A DNA stretch of 64,000 nt from Hungatella effluvii (GCF_003201875.1 NZ_QJKD01000003.1:62001-126000); one strand, 5' to 3'. Shown: positions 40,939-49,961, counted from the first letter of the stretch. Made by a program: numbers and translations. The notes: generated by a model from the sequence alone, not told the origin.

Positions 40939-42011
40939 TACTTTCCCTCCTCCATCATTTTCAAAAATCTGTCAAATAAGTAGCCGGAGTCCAGCGGTCC
41001 CGGACATGCCTCCGGATGGTACTGAACCGTAAAAATGTTCTTATTTACGTATTTTAATCCCTCGTTGGTGCCGTCGTTGACATTGACAAATGCCGGAACG
41101 GCCGTCTCAGATTTAATTGTATCCATGTCCACCACATAGCCATGGTTCTGTGACGAGATGTAGACGCGTCCTGTCTCCAAGTCCTTTACCGGATGGTTTC
41201 CGCCGCGGTGACCGTATTTTAACTTGTGGGTATCCGCGCCTGTGGCCAGCGCCATCAGCTGATGGCCGAGGCAGATGGCAAAGATCGGAACCTCTGATTC
41301 ATATAATTTGCGGATCTCGGTGATAATATCCGTACACTCCTTTGGATCTCCAGGGCCGTTGGAAAGCATGATTCCGTCAGGATTTTCCGCCAGAATCTCT
41401 TCCGCGGCCGTCGCCGCCGGGTATACGGTAACCTGGCAGCCTCTCTCATTCAAAGAACGGGCAATGTTCATCTTGGCGCCTAAATCGAGAAGCGCCACCC
41501 TCTTTCCATCTCCCGGAAGCACGTATTTTTCGGCGCAGGTGGTTTTCTTCACCACACCGGTAACCGAATAATTTTTCATACGGGCAACAGCCTCATCACA
41601 ATCAAAATTTTCATTGGTTGTAATCATGCCGTTCATCGTACCTTTTTCTCTTAAGATTTTTGTTAGGGCTCTCGTATCGATACCACTGATACCTGGAATA
41701 TCTTGTTCCTCTAAGAAATGCTGAATGGTATCCCCGCTTCTGAAGTTGCTGGGAATTCTAGATAATTCTCTGACAATGTAGCCGTCCGGCCATGCTTTAT
41801 ACGATTCCATATCTTCACGACAAATTCCGTAATTACCAATCAGCGGATACGTCATCACCACGGCCTGCCCCGCGTACGAGGGGTCGGTGAGGACTTCTAA
41901 ATAACCGGTCATGGAAGTATTAAATACGATTTCGCTGATTACTTCCCTTTTCGAACCAATGCTGGTCCCTGTGAATACGGTTCCGTCTTCCAGTATTAAA
42001 AAAGCTTTCAT
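40938..42011 (-). CDS. carA: Carbamoyl-phosphate synthase small (glutaminase) subunit
   Basis: 357 aa. The C-terminal class I glutamine amidotransferase has the catalytic Cys in AICLGHQLMALA and the His/Glu pair near VQYHPEACPGP. The N-terminal CarA domain begins FLILEDGTVFTGTSIGS. It supplies ammonia to CarB through the intersubunit tunnel. First gene of carAB, behind a good promoter. No PyrR-type attenuator is seen in the roughly 65-nt leader. Confidence 0.97.
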   Translation of the reverse strand: MKAFLILEDGTVFTGTSIGSKREVISEIVFNTSMTGYLEVLTDPSYAGQAVVMTYPLIGNYGICREDMESYKAWPDGYIVRELSRIPSNFRSGDTIQHFLEEQDIPGISGIDTRALTKILREKGTMNGMITTNENFDCDEAVARMKNYSVTGVVKKTTCAEKYVLPGDGKRVALLDLGAKMNIARSLNERGCQVTVYPAATAAEEILAENPDGIMLSNGPGDPKECTDIITEIRKLYESEVPIFAICLGHQLMALATGADTHKLKYGHRGGNHPVKDLETGRVYISSQNHGYVVDMDTIKSETAVPAFVNVNDGTNEGLKYVNKNIFTVQYHPEACPGPLDSGYLFDRFLKMMEEGK

Positions 42012-42083
42012 ACGTAAAGTCCCAATCCTTTCTTAATGCTATGCGTTGTTTGAGCGCTCTGAAAATCAGCCCAAATTGAATAG

Positions 42084-42112
42084 ATTATACATGATTTCAC
42101 GACATTTTTCAA
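42084..42112 (-). promoter_or_regulatory. Promoter of carAB
   Basis: Minus-strand TTGAAA (42112-42107) and TATAAT (42089-42084), spacing 17 bp. Confidence 0.7.
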
Positions 42113-42304
42113 CTGTTTTCTGCACGATTGCCTGACTATCTTTTTCCGGTTTTCGCAGACTATTTTAAACAAATTATACAATACCCGGTTTTACAAATGG
42201 AGATGGATGGTTCTTCCGGCCATGGCATTCACCTCCTTAAGGAATTGCATTCCCGGCGAATAACCGGGTTCAAAACTGCAGAGACTATCTCCGAGGTGAT
42301 GTTT

Positions 42305-42481
42305 ATGATAGATAACAGTGAAATGCCCATCGGTTTTACCATGGAGCTGGCACAGCATTCCGACATTCTGACCCGTTTTGCGGAGCTTCCGGAATCCAGA
42401 CGGAACGAACTCGTAGACGGAGCCAGAAACGTTGAGAGCCGGAATGAAATGCGTAACTACGTAGAGTCCATGTTCCGGTAA
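42305..42481 (+). CDS. Small conserved clostridial protein of unknown function
   Basis: 58 aa. The start is the ATG at 42305, with GAGGTG 6 nt upstream; the frame stays open to 42128 but without a site. The sequence (IDNSEMPIGFTMELAQHSDIL, then a helix ending NEMRNYVESMF) is all-helical and soluble. I recall similar short proteins from many Clostridia, but no function is known. It is transcribed divergently from carA and precedes the PG-binding protein gene by 170 nt. Confidence 0.7.
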   Translation: MIDNSEMPIGFTMELAQHSDILTRFAELPESRRNELVDGARNVESRNEMRNYVESMFR

Positions 42482-42650
42482 AACGTCCGGAAATTCGGAA
42501 TCCCTTCAGTCAGCCAGGATTCCCGGTCTGCGGCGCCTGCCCTCTCCCGGCAGAAACTTTCTCCGCCGCAGCCCGTTTTCCGGAAAAACCGGAACATTTG
42601 CGAGACAGCCGTCATATACTGTCAGTAATCATCCAATAAAGGGGCAATCT

Positions 42651-43922
42651 ATGAGAAAATATATGACCGCTGCCGCACTGGAACCTACTGATACCGGCTC
42701 ACTCCAGGTAAATGTAGTTTCTGCCGAAAACAATTTTCCTATCCGCGATGCCGAAGTTTCCATCGCTTACAAAGGAGATCCTGAAAGCACTGTAGAATCG
42801 ACGAACACCAATTCTTCCGGCCAGACCGGGGAGATCCGCTTAGCCGCTCCTCCGCTGGAATACAGCCTGTCGCCCGGCTTAACCCAGCCCTATTCCGAAT
42901 ATACCATCACCATCCGGGCGCGGGGCTTTGCGGAAGTCGCTATCTCCGGAACGGAAATCCTGCCGGACGCTCTTGCGATCCAGCCGGTCCGTATGACGCC
43001 ACTGGCCGACGAGGTATCACCGGACACTCCCATCGTCATTCCGGATCATACGCTCTATGGCTACTATCCGCCTAAAATTGCTGAAGCTGAAGTAAAGCCG
43101 GTGGCTGAAACTGGTGAGATCGTCTTAAGCCGCGTGGTAGTTCCTCAGACCGTCGTGGTTCATGACGGGGTTCCTACCGACTCAACCGCCCCCAATTACT
43201 ACGTTCCATACCGGGACTACATCAAGAATGTGGCCTCCAGTGAAATTTATGCCACCTGGCCCCGTTCCTCCATCACGGCAAACGTTCTGGCCATCATGAG
43301 TTTCACACTGAACCGTGTCTACACGGAGTGGTACCGCAACCAGGGCTACGATTTCACCATTACCTCTTCCACCGCTTTTGACCATAAATGGATCTACGGC
43401 AGAAATATCTTCCAGTCCATCTCCGAGGTTGTGGATGAGATCTTCGACAACTACTTATCGCGTCCCGAGGTCAAACAGCCGATCTTGACCCAGTACTGTG
43501 ACGGCAACCGGGTGTCCTGCCAGCACAAAGGCTGGATGACGCAGTGGGGCTCCGCCGACTTAGGTGAGCGCGGATACAGCCCCATTGAAATTCTGCGCTA
43601 TTTCTACGGTGATGACATGTACATCAATACCGCCGAGCAGATTTCCGGCATCCCCGCTTCCTGGCCCGGCTACGATTTAACCATCGGCTCCAGCGGCCAG
43701 AAGGTACAGCAGGTGCAGGAACAGCTGGATGCCATCGCCACCGTCTACAGCGCCATCCCGCACATCACGCCGGATGGAATCTTCGGACCGGCAACCGCTG
43801 CCGCTGTGCGGGAATTCCAGTCCATATTCGGCCTCCCTGTGACGGGAGTCATCGATTTCCGTACCTGGTATAAAATCTCCCATATTTATGTGGGAATCAC
43901 AAGAATCGCCGAGTTAAATTAA
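42651..43922 (+). CDS. Peptidoglycan-binding (PG_binding_1) protein with SpoIID-like and carboxypeptidase-regulatory-like domains
   Basis: 423 aa without a clear signal peptide. An N-terminal beta domain like carboxypeptidase-regulatory folds (about 15-115, SLQVNVVSAENNFPIRDAEV) is followed by a proline-rich linker. A middle region (about 180-310) has SpoIID-like features (YRDYIKNVASSEIYATWP; SITANVLAIMSFTLNRVY), and a C-terminal PG_binding_1 repeat (about 340-415) carries DGIFGPATAAAVREFQ. It resembles sporulation or cell-wall proteins, possibly acting in cortex or spore formation. Start follows AAAGGGGCAATCT. It stands alone before a bidirectional terminator. Confidence 0.82.
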   Translation: MRKYMTAAALEPTDTGSLQVNVVSAENNFPIRDAEVSIAYKGDPESTVESTNTNSSGQTGEIRLAAPPLEYSLSPGLTQPYSEYTITIRARGFAEVAISGTEILPDALAIQPVRMTPLADEVSPDTPIVIPDHTLYGYYPPKIAEAEVKPVAETGEIVLSRVVVPQTVVVHDGVPTDSTAPNYYVPYRDYIKNVASSEIYATWPRSSITANVLAIMSFTLNRVYTEWYRNQGYDFTITSSTAFDHKWIYGRNIFQSISEVVDEIFDNYLSRPEVKQPILTQYCDGNRVSCQHKGWMTQWGSADLGERGYSPIEILRYFYGDDMYINTAEQISGIPASWPGYDLTIGSSGQKVQQVQEQLDAIATVYSAIPHITPDGIFGPATAAAVREFQSIFGLPVTGVIDFRTWYKISHIYVGITRIAELN

Positions 43923-43942
43923 TTAATATAATAAGAAGAAAC

Positions 43943-43996
43943 AAAAAAAAGCCAGATGCATCGGTTCTGCTGATCAGACGATGCATCTGGCTTTTT
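43943..43996. terminator. Bidirectional terminator
   Basis: A perfect stem of about 18 bp (43946-43963 with 43979-43996) has A and T runs at its ends, between converging genes. Directly after it, three imperfect 16-nt tandem units of TTTTTTGTATTCCTG type occur (about 43992-44037). Confidence 0.88.
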
Positions 43997-44051
43997 GTAT
44001 TGCTGTTTTTTGTATTCCTGTTTTTTGTATTCCCGTTCCTCAACCGCCGGC

Positions 44052-44957
44052 TCATCCTTCTCCGCCGCACCGAACCGCCGCCACGTATCCTAGCAGGCAC
44101 AGGGAAATCCCGCCAAGCAGCTGGTAGAGTTCGATCTGTTTCCACGCCACATCCCACAGGATCACCACCGGCGAGGAGAATACCAGGCCGATGATCACGC
44201 GGTACATCTGGCGCTCATGATTGACCAGAAGATGTTCCACAATTTTGGCAAACAGAAAAATTCCGAGTCCCAGCCCTGTAAAATACGGAAGCAGGACCAG
44301 TCCATCGGACAGAAGCGCTGGAAAATCAAACGCGGCGGCTGCCCTGATACAGCCGTTTGTCGTCTGCAGCAGCGGCTCGTACACACCGATCATCATCATG
44401 ATCATGGAGCCGCTCACGCCCGGAACCACCATGGTTCCCGCAGCCAGTATACCCACGAAGAACATGGAGAAGATCCAGAACCGACCGGAAGAGAGATAGG
44501 CCGCTCCGGTCTTCACCGCCTCGCCTCCAGCCTGGGAACCGGAGGCGAGGGACATTCCGCCAGCTACGGTGATGAAGATCACCACGGCGGCTGTGATGCA
44601 GATCGTCACCGCCCCCAGTCTCTTCTCCCCAGGCTCCGCCTTCGCCTTCGTCTTCTCAAACAGGGCCGGAAGGCCGCCGCCGATAAGCCCGATAAACGCC
44701 AGTTTCGTCTGTAAGGGAAACGTCCCAAATAAGTATTCGAACACCAGAGACAGACTGATGATCCCAGCCACCGCCCCCAGACCGTAGGGAAACAGCGTTT
44801 TTATACTTTCCACCGGTTCCTTAAAGAGCCGGTTCACCGCATGGATGATCGTGTCGTACACGCCCATGGATATGGCCAGCATCCCGCCGCTGATGCCGGG
44901 AAGGATATTGGCAATTCCTATGACCACGCCTTTCAGCAATTCACCGATATACTCCAA
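44052..44957 (-). CDS. DUF368/PopT-family undecaprenyl phosphate translocase
   Basis: 301 aa with about eight to ten transmembrane helices. Signature segments GIANILPGISGGMLAISMGVYD and, in the second half, VVPGVSGSMIMMMIGVYEPLL form the expected inverted repeat of the family. DUF368 proteins (PopT) flip undecaprenyl phosphate back across the membrane for cell-wall synthesis. Start follows AAGGAGGAATGATTTGG. It lies downstream of the HAD phosphatase gene on the same strand (32-nt gap). Confidence 0.9.
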   Translation of the reverse strand: MEYIGELLKGVVIGIANILPGISGGMLAISMGVYDTIIHAVNRLFKEPVESIKTLFPYGLGAVAGIISLSLVFEYLFGTFPLQTKLAFIGLIGGGLPALFEKTKAKAEPGEKRLGAVTICITAAVVIFITVAGGMSLASGSQAGGEAVKTGAAYLSSGRFWIFSMFFVGILAAGTMVVPGVSGSMIMMMIGVYEPLLQTTNGCIRAAAAFDFPALLSDGLVLLPYFTGLGLGIFLFAKIVEHLLVNHERQMYRVIIGLVFSSPVVILWDVAWKQIELYQLLGGISLCLLGYVAAVRCGGEG

Positions 44958-44989
44958 ATCATTCCTCCTTCAAGGTTGTATATCGTATT

Positions 44990-45634
44990 TTATGCTTCAT
45001 CCACCACTTCTAATACCTCTTTCACCCTGGCAATGTGATAATCCGCCAGACTCTGGTCGAAATTGTAGCGGTTATCGATCACCGCCGCGATCTTCATCCC
45101 GGCTCTGCTGGCCGCAGTGATCCCGATGGTGGAATCCTCCACCGCCAGACACTCTTCCGTCCTGACGCCCAGCTGGGCCGCTGTATACTGATAGATTTCA
45201 GGGTCCGGTTTGCTCCGTTTAAACTGGTTGCCGCTGACCACTACTTCAAAATATTCCCGGATCTCATTTTCACGAAGGACCCGTTCCACTAAGTCCAGCT
45301 GAGTGGAAGAAGCCAGTGCGAGCCGATATCCCTTTTCCTTCAAAGTTTTTAAGACCTCTGTAACTTCGGGGCGGTAGATCTCTCTATAGTCCACCTCACT
45401 GTAAATATCACGCTGACGGCACTCATCTCTCAATTCCTCCCACGGCTGTCCGTTATCGACCGCACGCTCCAGTACCTCCCACGCCTCTTTTTTCGTCGCG
45501 CCAACCATCGGATAAAGTTGTTCGATGCGCACGTCCGGGTTCTTCTTCCTGGCAAATTCCAGCTGAAATTCCAAATACGTTCCCTCACTGTCGATGATCA
45601 CGCCATCCATGTCAAAAATCACTGCCTTAACCAT
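44990..45634 (-). CDS. HAD-superfamily hydrolase (subfamily IA, beta-phosphoglucomutase-like)
   Basis: 214 aa. Motif I DMDGVIIDSE gives the nucleophile and acid Asp; motif II LALASST, motif III Lys near FKRSKPDPEIY and motif IV VEDSTIGITAA are present with a helical cap between. It acts on a small phosphorylated sugar or nucleotide in the cytosol; the substrate is not resolvable. Start follows AGGAGAGAGGAAACAC. Confidence 0.9.
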   Translation of the reverse strand: MVKAVIFDMDGVIIDSEGTYLEFQLEFARKKNPDVRIEQLYPMVGATKKEAWEVLERAVDNGQPWEELRDECRQRDIYSEVDYREIYRPEVTEVLKTLKEKGYRLALASSTQLDLVERVLRENEIREYFEVVVSGNQFKRSKPDPEIYQYTAAQLGVRTEECLAVEDSTIGITAASRAGMKIAAVIDNRYNFDQSLADYHIARVKEVLEVVDEA

Positions 45635-45787
45635 GTGTTTCCTCTCTCCTGTCCCTTATCCTGCGTTACCAGTATTTCCGTTATTACCATTCCCAAGCAC
45701 CTTTCCGCAAGTCTGGCTTGCCCGGATGGCTCTATCATATCACATTACTGACGGTTTTCACAATATATCATTTTCATCCGTCAGAAA

Positions 45788-45815
45788 GCGGCACAGCCAA
45801 ACCTGACTGTGCCGC
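45788..45815 (-). terminator. Hairpin after the cytidylate kinase-like gene
   Basis: GCGGCACAG (45788-45796) pairs perfectly with CTGTGCCGC (45807-45815). Only a short TTT follows on minus, so termination is likely but weak. Confidence 0.6.
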
Positions 45816-45821
45816 CCGAAC

Positions 45822-46460
45822 TCATATGTTATAGCCTCTGATCTTTATGTACTCCTCGATCATTCTGACACTTCCCTTAATTCCGGCCGTTGATGTATTG
45901 ATCAGAAGATCGTAGTTCTCCGGGTCCGCCCATCCTCTCCCCGTGTAATAACGGTAATAATTCCGGCGTTCCTTGTCAATCCGCTTCACATTCTTCTTAA
46001 TGTCCTCCGGCGCATAGAGTTCTTTCTCCTTTACCCTGCGGATTCTCGCGTCCATATCCGAATAAATGAAGATCCGCACCAGTTCGATATTGTCCGCATC
46101 CTCCAGTACGTAATCCGCGCACCGGCCCACAATGACGCAGGACTGCTCCTCTGCCAGCTTCCGGATCACCTCCGACTGAAAACGAAATAAGTTGTCCGCC
46201 GAGATCAGGTCCGAACCGAAGCTGGGGCCTCTCATCTCCGGCGTCATGCTGCTGATAATCCGGTACAGAAGCCGGTTCCCCGCTTTCTCATCCGCCAGAT
46301 GAAAGTAACTCTCCTTGATGCCGCTCTCGTCGGAATTCATACGCAGGATATTCTTGTCGTAAAAATCAATTCCCAGTTCTCCCGCCAACTTCCGACCGAT
46401 TTCATTGCCGCCGCTGCCATACTGACGGCCAATGGTAATAACAAGTTTCTTATCTCCCAT
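45822..46460 (-). CDS. Cytidylate kinase-like family protein
   Basis: 212 aa from the ATG at 46460, preceded by AGGAGGGATTCAC; the frame extends 18 codons upstream without a site. The P-loop is GRQYGSGGNEIGRKLA, with a GRCADYVL segment and an Arg-rich lid (KRIDKERRNYYRYYTGRGW). It belongs to the family annotated cytidylate kinase-like, which is distinct from canonical Cmk; the true substrate is uncertain. The long 5' region contains the large palindrome at 46586. Confidence 0.88.
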   Translation of the reverse strand: MGDKKLVITIGRQYGSGGNEIGRKLAGELGIDFYDKNILRMNSDESGIKESYFHLADEKAGNRLLYRIISSMTPEMRGPSFGSDLISADNLFRFQSEVIRKLAEEQSCVIVGRCADYVLEDADNIELVRIFIYSDMDARIRRVKEKELYAPEDIKKNVKRIDKERRNYYRYYTGRGWADPENYDLLINTSTAGIKGSVRMIEEYIKIRGYNI

Positions 46461-46585
46461 GTGAATCCCTCCTGTGCATGCGTGACCGTTGATTTGTTGT
46501 TTTTCTGTCTTCATTATAACACATATTTTCTGCCGCGGACACTATTTTTACGGAATATGGAGTTCCCCAGCTGGATCATATTATA

Positions 46586-46771
46586 GTTCACAGCCATGTC
46601 GGTCTCTGCTTCCCGGTCTGCTCCGGCTGGCTTATGTGTTGTTTCCAGTGACTTTGCAGGGGATTAGCAATTCTGCACGTTTAGAAGTGCTTATCCCCGA
46701 AACTGGAACTGGAAACAACACATAAGCCAGCCGGAGCAGACCGGGAAGCAGAGACCGACATGGCTGTGAAC
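46586..46771. repeat. 186-nt palindrome with perfect 64-bp arms
   Basis: Bases 46586-46649 are an exact reverse complement of 46708-46771 (64 of 64). The 58-nt centre folds further: 46659-46674 pairs with 46683-46698 at 14 of 16 positions around an 8-nt loop. No open frame or transposase is associated. It lies between the cytidylate kinase-like start and the amidase stop. As DNA it could form a cruciform; as RNA it would be a very long double-stranded hairpin. Confidence 0.95.
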
Positions 46772-46776
46772 GGTAA

Positions 46777-46809
46777 CGGGACCATTTTCACCGTTGGAAA
46801 ATGGTCCCG
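46777..46809 (-). terminator. Perfect 13-bp hairpin after the amidase gene
   Basis: CGGGACCATTTTC (46777-46789) pairs exactly with GAAAATGGTCCCG (46797-46809) around a 7-nt loop. The stem starts 10 nt beyond the amidase stop. It lacks a T run, so it may terminate weakly or protect the mRNA end. Confidence 0.6.
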
Positions 46810-46819
46810 GTCCGGTCTC

Positions 46820-47602
46820 TTAAGAAACTGCCGGTCTTCTGACAAGAAATGTATTGTATCCATACCGTCTCAGCTCCTGCTCCATGCGCACGGCGTTATC
46901 CAGCTCCCGGAAAGCGCCGGCACGTACCTTGAATAAACCGTCCTCACTGACGATAAAGGCCGGGAATCCCTGGGACCGCAGTGTGTTCATCTGCTGCTCT
47001 GCCAGAGAGCGGATGCGGTAAGCTCCCGTCTGAATCTGGTAGTACTCCGGCTGCTCCGCTTCCCCTTCCCGGATCGTTGTCAGAATTCCGTCGGCAATCG
47101 CTTTTGCGATGGCATCGAAATTATCATCAAAGAGCTGGTTGTCGGCCTCATTGTCGATGAATCCCACCTCCACCAGAACGGCCGGCATCTCGGTTCTGCG
47201 AAGCACGACCAGCCCCGGCCTCTCGATGATGCCCAGGTTGGCAAACCCCGTATTGGCCAGCTCTTCATTGATATTGTTCGCAAGCTGGGCCGGAACCCCC
47301 TTATTCTCAAATACGAGACTCATGACTCCGGAGGCGTTGCCCGGTATCGGCATGGCATTCCGGTGAATCGATACGAAATAGTCCGCTCCCGCCTCATTCG
47401 CCATCGTGGCCTTTTCCAGAGGCGTATTATACGTATCATCTGTTCTTGTATATCTGACGTCTACTCCATTCTCCGACAGAATTTTTCCTACCGCCAGGGC
47501 AAGCCTCAATGCATCGTCCTTTTCCTGTCTTCCTTCAAATTTTGCGCCCGGATCAGCGCCGCCGTGACCGGCATCTATCACTACTATCTTTCTTTCAGCC
47601 AA
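46820..47602 (-). CDS. N-acetylmuramoyl-L-alanine amidase (Amidase_3) with SPOR domain
   Basis: 260 aa. Zinc ligands and catalytic Glu of Amidase_3 are visible: IDAGHGGADPG, EGRQEKD, SIHRNA and LVEVGFIDN. A C-terminal SPOR repeat (about 190-258: YYQIQTGAYR...FKVRAGAFRELDNA) binds denuded glycan strands. It cuts the bond between MurNAc and L-Ala. I place the start at the TTG at 47602: AAAGGAG lies 7 nt before it, whereas the ATG at 47620 contains that same Shine-Dalgarno sequence inside its own first codons. No signal peptide is visible, which is unusual for a wall hydrolase and also seen in some spore-associated amidases. Confidence 0.92.
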   Translation of the reverse strand: MAERKIVVIDAGHGGADPGAKFEGRQEKDDALRLALAVGKILSENGVDVRYTRTDDTYNTPLEKATMANEAGADYFVSIHRNAMPIPGNASGVMSLVFENKGVPAQLANNINEELANTGFANLGIIERPGLVVLRRTEMPAVLVEVGFIDNEADNQLFDDNFDAIAKAIADGILTTIREGEAEQPEYYQIQTGAYRIRSLAEQQMNTLRSQGFPAFIVSEDGLFKVRAGAFRELDNAVRMEQELRRYGYNTFLVRRPAVS

Positions 47603-47614
47603 AAGAAAAACTCC

Positions 47615-47648
47615 TTTCACATACCTCTATGATGTAAAGTATGTGAAA
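47615..47648 (-). promoter_or_regulatory. Hairpin abutting the amidase ribosome-binding site
   Basis: TTTCACATAC (47615-47624) and GTATGTGAAA (47639-47648) form a perfect 10-bp stem with a 14-nt loop. On the minus strand the second arm ends in the AAA of the AAAGGAG Shine-Dalgarno. It could tune amidase translation or act as a weak terminator for the GH2 gene upstream (TTTTTCTTTT follows). Confidence 0.5.
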
Positions 47649-47674
47649 AGAGCCCTGAATGTACCATTTTTGAT

Positions 47675-49879
47675 CTATTCCTGTAGTTTCTTCACTTTTG
47701 TAAGGCGTTCATTCAGCCGGACAACCCATTCCTTGCGTATGAGTCCTCCCGATTTCCTTGCAATGCTTTCTAACGGAAACTCTCCCAGTGTATGCAGCAG
47801 GGGCTGGCTCAACACATCGGCTCCCGCCTCCTCCTCCAAAACCTTTTTTGCCACCGGATTATCCAAAATCTCATCCAGTGTATCGTATACGGAATGATAC
47901 CCGTTCCTCACACGGTACTCGGTCGCCACCTCCCGCATCTCCGCATTCCTGTCCTGTCTGAATAAATAGGAAGGTTCATCCGCCTGTTCTCCATACAGGA
48001 TCACATCGTCGTAATCTCCGCGCTCCGTCTTCACCAGAATATCATTCTTCCCCGGAAGCAGTACCACCCCGTCCAGCCAGAAGATATGGCAGTCCTTGCA
48101 CATGGCTCCCATGGATTTGCTGTTCACAAACAGCTCCACATCCTCTGCGTTTGAATAAACACGGATGGTGTTCCTGCTTTCCGCCCGTCTCTTATAACGC
48201 TTTCCGGTAATATGAACCACAGGCTCCCCGGACCACTCCGCCTTGTACAGGTAGAACGCATCCTTTCTCGTCCTTCGGTCATACGTGACCAGCCCCTTGT
48301 TATTTCTCCCGCTCACACCGCCTTCCCTGCGGTTGACGGAGGCAAAATCACACAGATTCCACACATAGGACGCCCATACCAGCGGATGCTCCCTTATGAT
48401 TGCCAGCATTTCTTCGTGGTACAGAGACTGGTAGCTCTCGGAGTAATCGCCTCTCGTCGGCGAACCGGTCTGGTAAGTCAGAATTCCATCGGCGCCGTAT
48501 TCCGATATGGCGATCGGAACGGGCACCTGCTTCTGCTGCAGTTCATCCAGCCAGACTCCCAGGTCACTGCACTCGCCCACATACCACCCGTAATAGACGT
48601 TATAGCCGATTCCGTCGGTAATAGCGCTCAGAGGGCTGTCCTCCGCAAGCATCATCATGTGGGAGCAGACCGTGATGCGTCCGGGATCGAGGCGTTTCGC
48701 CAATGCATTCATCTCCCGAAGCGCCGCCTCCACCCAGTCCTCTGCGCCGAACATGGTCACATCGTTGCCGATTCCCCAAAAGCAGATGGACGGATGATTG
48801 TAGTTCTGTTTTATCAGCTCCGTCAGCTGCAAAAGAGCGTTTTCTCTGGCCGCCGCACTGTCTGAGAGCCTGGAGATAAACGGAATCTCCGCCCATACTG
48901 CCAGCCCCTCCCGGTCGCACAGCTCATAAAAATAAGGAGCGTGCTGATAGTGGGCCAGCCTTACGGTATTGGCGCCGATTTCCTTTAAGAGGGCCATGTC
49001 CTCTTCCATATCCTCCCGGGAAATGGCCCATCCGCGGTCCTCCCGGTCCTGATGGAGCCCCACGCCATGGAGACGCAGCCTCTGCCCGTTCATCTGAAAA
49101 CCGCTGTCTGCGGAAAGGCTGATGCTTCGGAAGCCGAATCGGATCATCCGCTTCTCCATCCACTTTCCGTCCTTCAGCAAATCCGCAGACAGCGTGTACT
49201 GATAAGCACCCCCGCGTCCATTCCACAAAACAGGCTGCTCGACAAAAAGTTCTGCCGGCTCCTTTCCTGCCTTGACCGTCGCTTTCGCACACAGCTCCCC
49301 GTCCTGATCCAGCACCTGGCAGCAGACCTCGCACCCCTCCGGCTCGTCCACCACGCTGTACACGCGGACCCTTCCTCTGCCGCCGCCTGTAATCTCCGGA
49401 ATGATATAAACACCCTCGGAGCCGTCGTCATCCAGGCTGAATCTCGACGCATCCGCCACCACCAGATTGACATCCCGGTAAATACCGCCGAAAAACGTGT
49501 AGTCCGCCGCAATCGGATACACATCGTCGCGCACGGAATTGTCCACCCGCACTTCAATCCGGTTGTACTGCCCCGCTCTCATCCATTCCGTAATGTTAAA
49601 CCGGAATAAGGAGTAGCCGCCCTTATGCGTCCCCACCGGCTGACCATTGACCACAACCTCGGCGACACTGCCCGCAGCGCCTATCTCCAGATAGATGTCC
49701 CTGTCTTTCCAGTCATCCGACATCTCAATCTGCTTTTCATAGATGCACACTCCCACATAGCCGCCGTTTCCATTCTGCCCTCCCCTGATATCCCAGATGT
49801 GAGGCAGCGTGACCACGGCGGCAGGGCTTCCATCGCCTTTTCTGAATTTCCAGTCAGAATTAATATTATATCTTCTCAT
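47675..49879 (-). CDS. GH2-family glycoside hydrolase (beta-galactosidase/beta-glucuronidase type) with Asp at the acid/base site
   Basis: 734 aa, no signal peptide. The jelly-roll sugar-binding domain (WKFRKGDGSPAAVVTLPH), immunoglobulin-like domain and TIM barrel follow in GH2 order. The nucleophile is E460 in ISEYGADG. The acid/base position normally reads N-E, but here it is N372-D373 (WGIGNDV; codon GAT at 48761-48763). The C-terminus has a DUF4982-like beta domain and then a helical tail of about 90 residues. The gene has its own promoter and is not linked to the sugar clusters. Activity may be reduced or altered by the Asp; substrate is not resolved. Confidence 0.88.
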   Translation of the reverse strand: MRRYNINSDWKFRKGDGSPAAVVTLPHIWDIRGGQNGNGGYVGVCIYEKQIEMSDDWKDRDIYLEIGAAGSVAEVVVNGQPVGTHKGGYSLFRFNITEWMRAGQYNRIEVRVDNSVRDDVYPIAADYTFFGGIYRDVNLVVADASRFSLDDDGSEGVYIIPEITGGGRGRVRVYSVVDEPEGCEVCCQVLDQDGELCAKATVKAGKEPAELFVEQPVLWNGRGGAYQYTLSADLLKDGKWMEKRMIRFGFRSISLSADSGFQMNGQRLRLHGVGLHQDREDRGWAISREDMEEDMALLKEIGANTVRLAHYQHAPYFYELCDREGLAVWAEIPFISRLSDSAAARENALLQLTELIKQNYNHPSICFWGIGNDVTMFGAEDWVEAALREMNALAKRLDPGRITVCSHMMMLAEDSPLSAITDGIGYNVYYGWYVGECSDLGVWLDELQQKQVPVPIAISEYGADGILTYQTGSPTRGDYSESYQSLYHEEMLAIIREHPLVWASYVWNLCDFASVNRREGGVSGRNNKGLVTYDRRTRKDAFYLYKAEWSGEPVVHITGKRYKRRAESRNTIRVYSNAEDVELFVNSKSMGAMCKDCHIFWLDGVVLLPGKNDILVKTERGDYDDVILYGEQADEPSYLFRQDRNAEMREVATEYRVRNGYHSVYDTLDEILDNPVAKKVLEEEAGADVLSQPLLHTLGEFPLESIARKSGGLIRKEWVVRLNERLTKVKKLQE

Positions 49880-49932
49880 TCTGCTCCTCCCTGCTGAAAA
49901 CGCATCCCTGTCAGACTGATACCTTTAGCTAC

Positions 49933-49961
49933 ATTATACAAAACCTTCAGAAAAGGTACAA
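49933..49961 (-). promoter_or_regulatory. Promoter of the GH2 gene
   Basis: Minus-strand TTGTAC (49961-49956) and TATAAT (49938-49933) are 17 bp apart; an ACCTT/AAGGT inverted repeat lies in the spacer. Confidence 0.65.

Noticed and set aside
43992..44037. Three 16-nt tandem units of TTTTTTGTATTCCTG type
   Set aside because: Low-complexity slippage next to a terminator; too short and degenerate to call a functional repeat.
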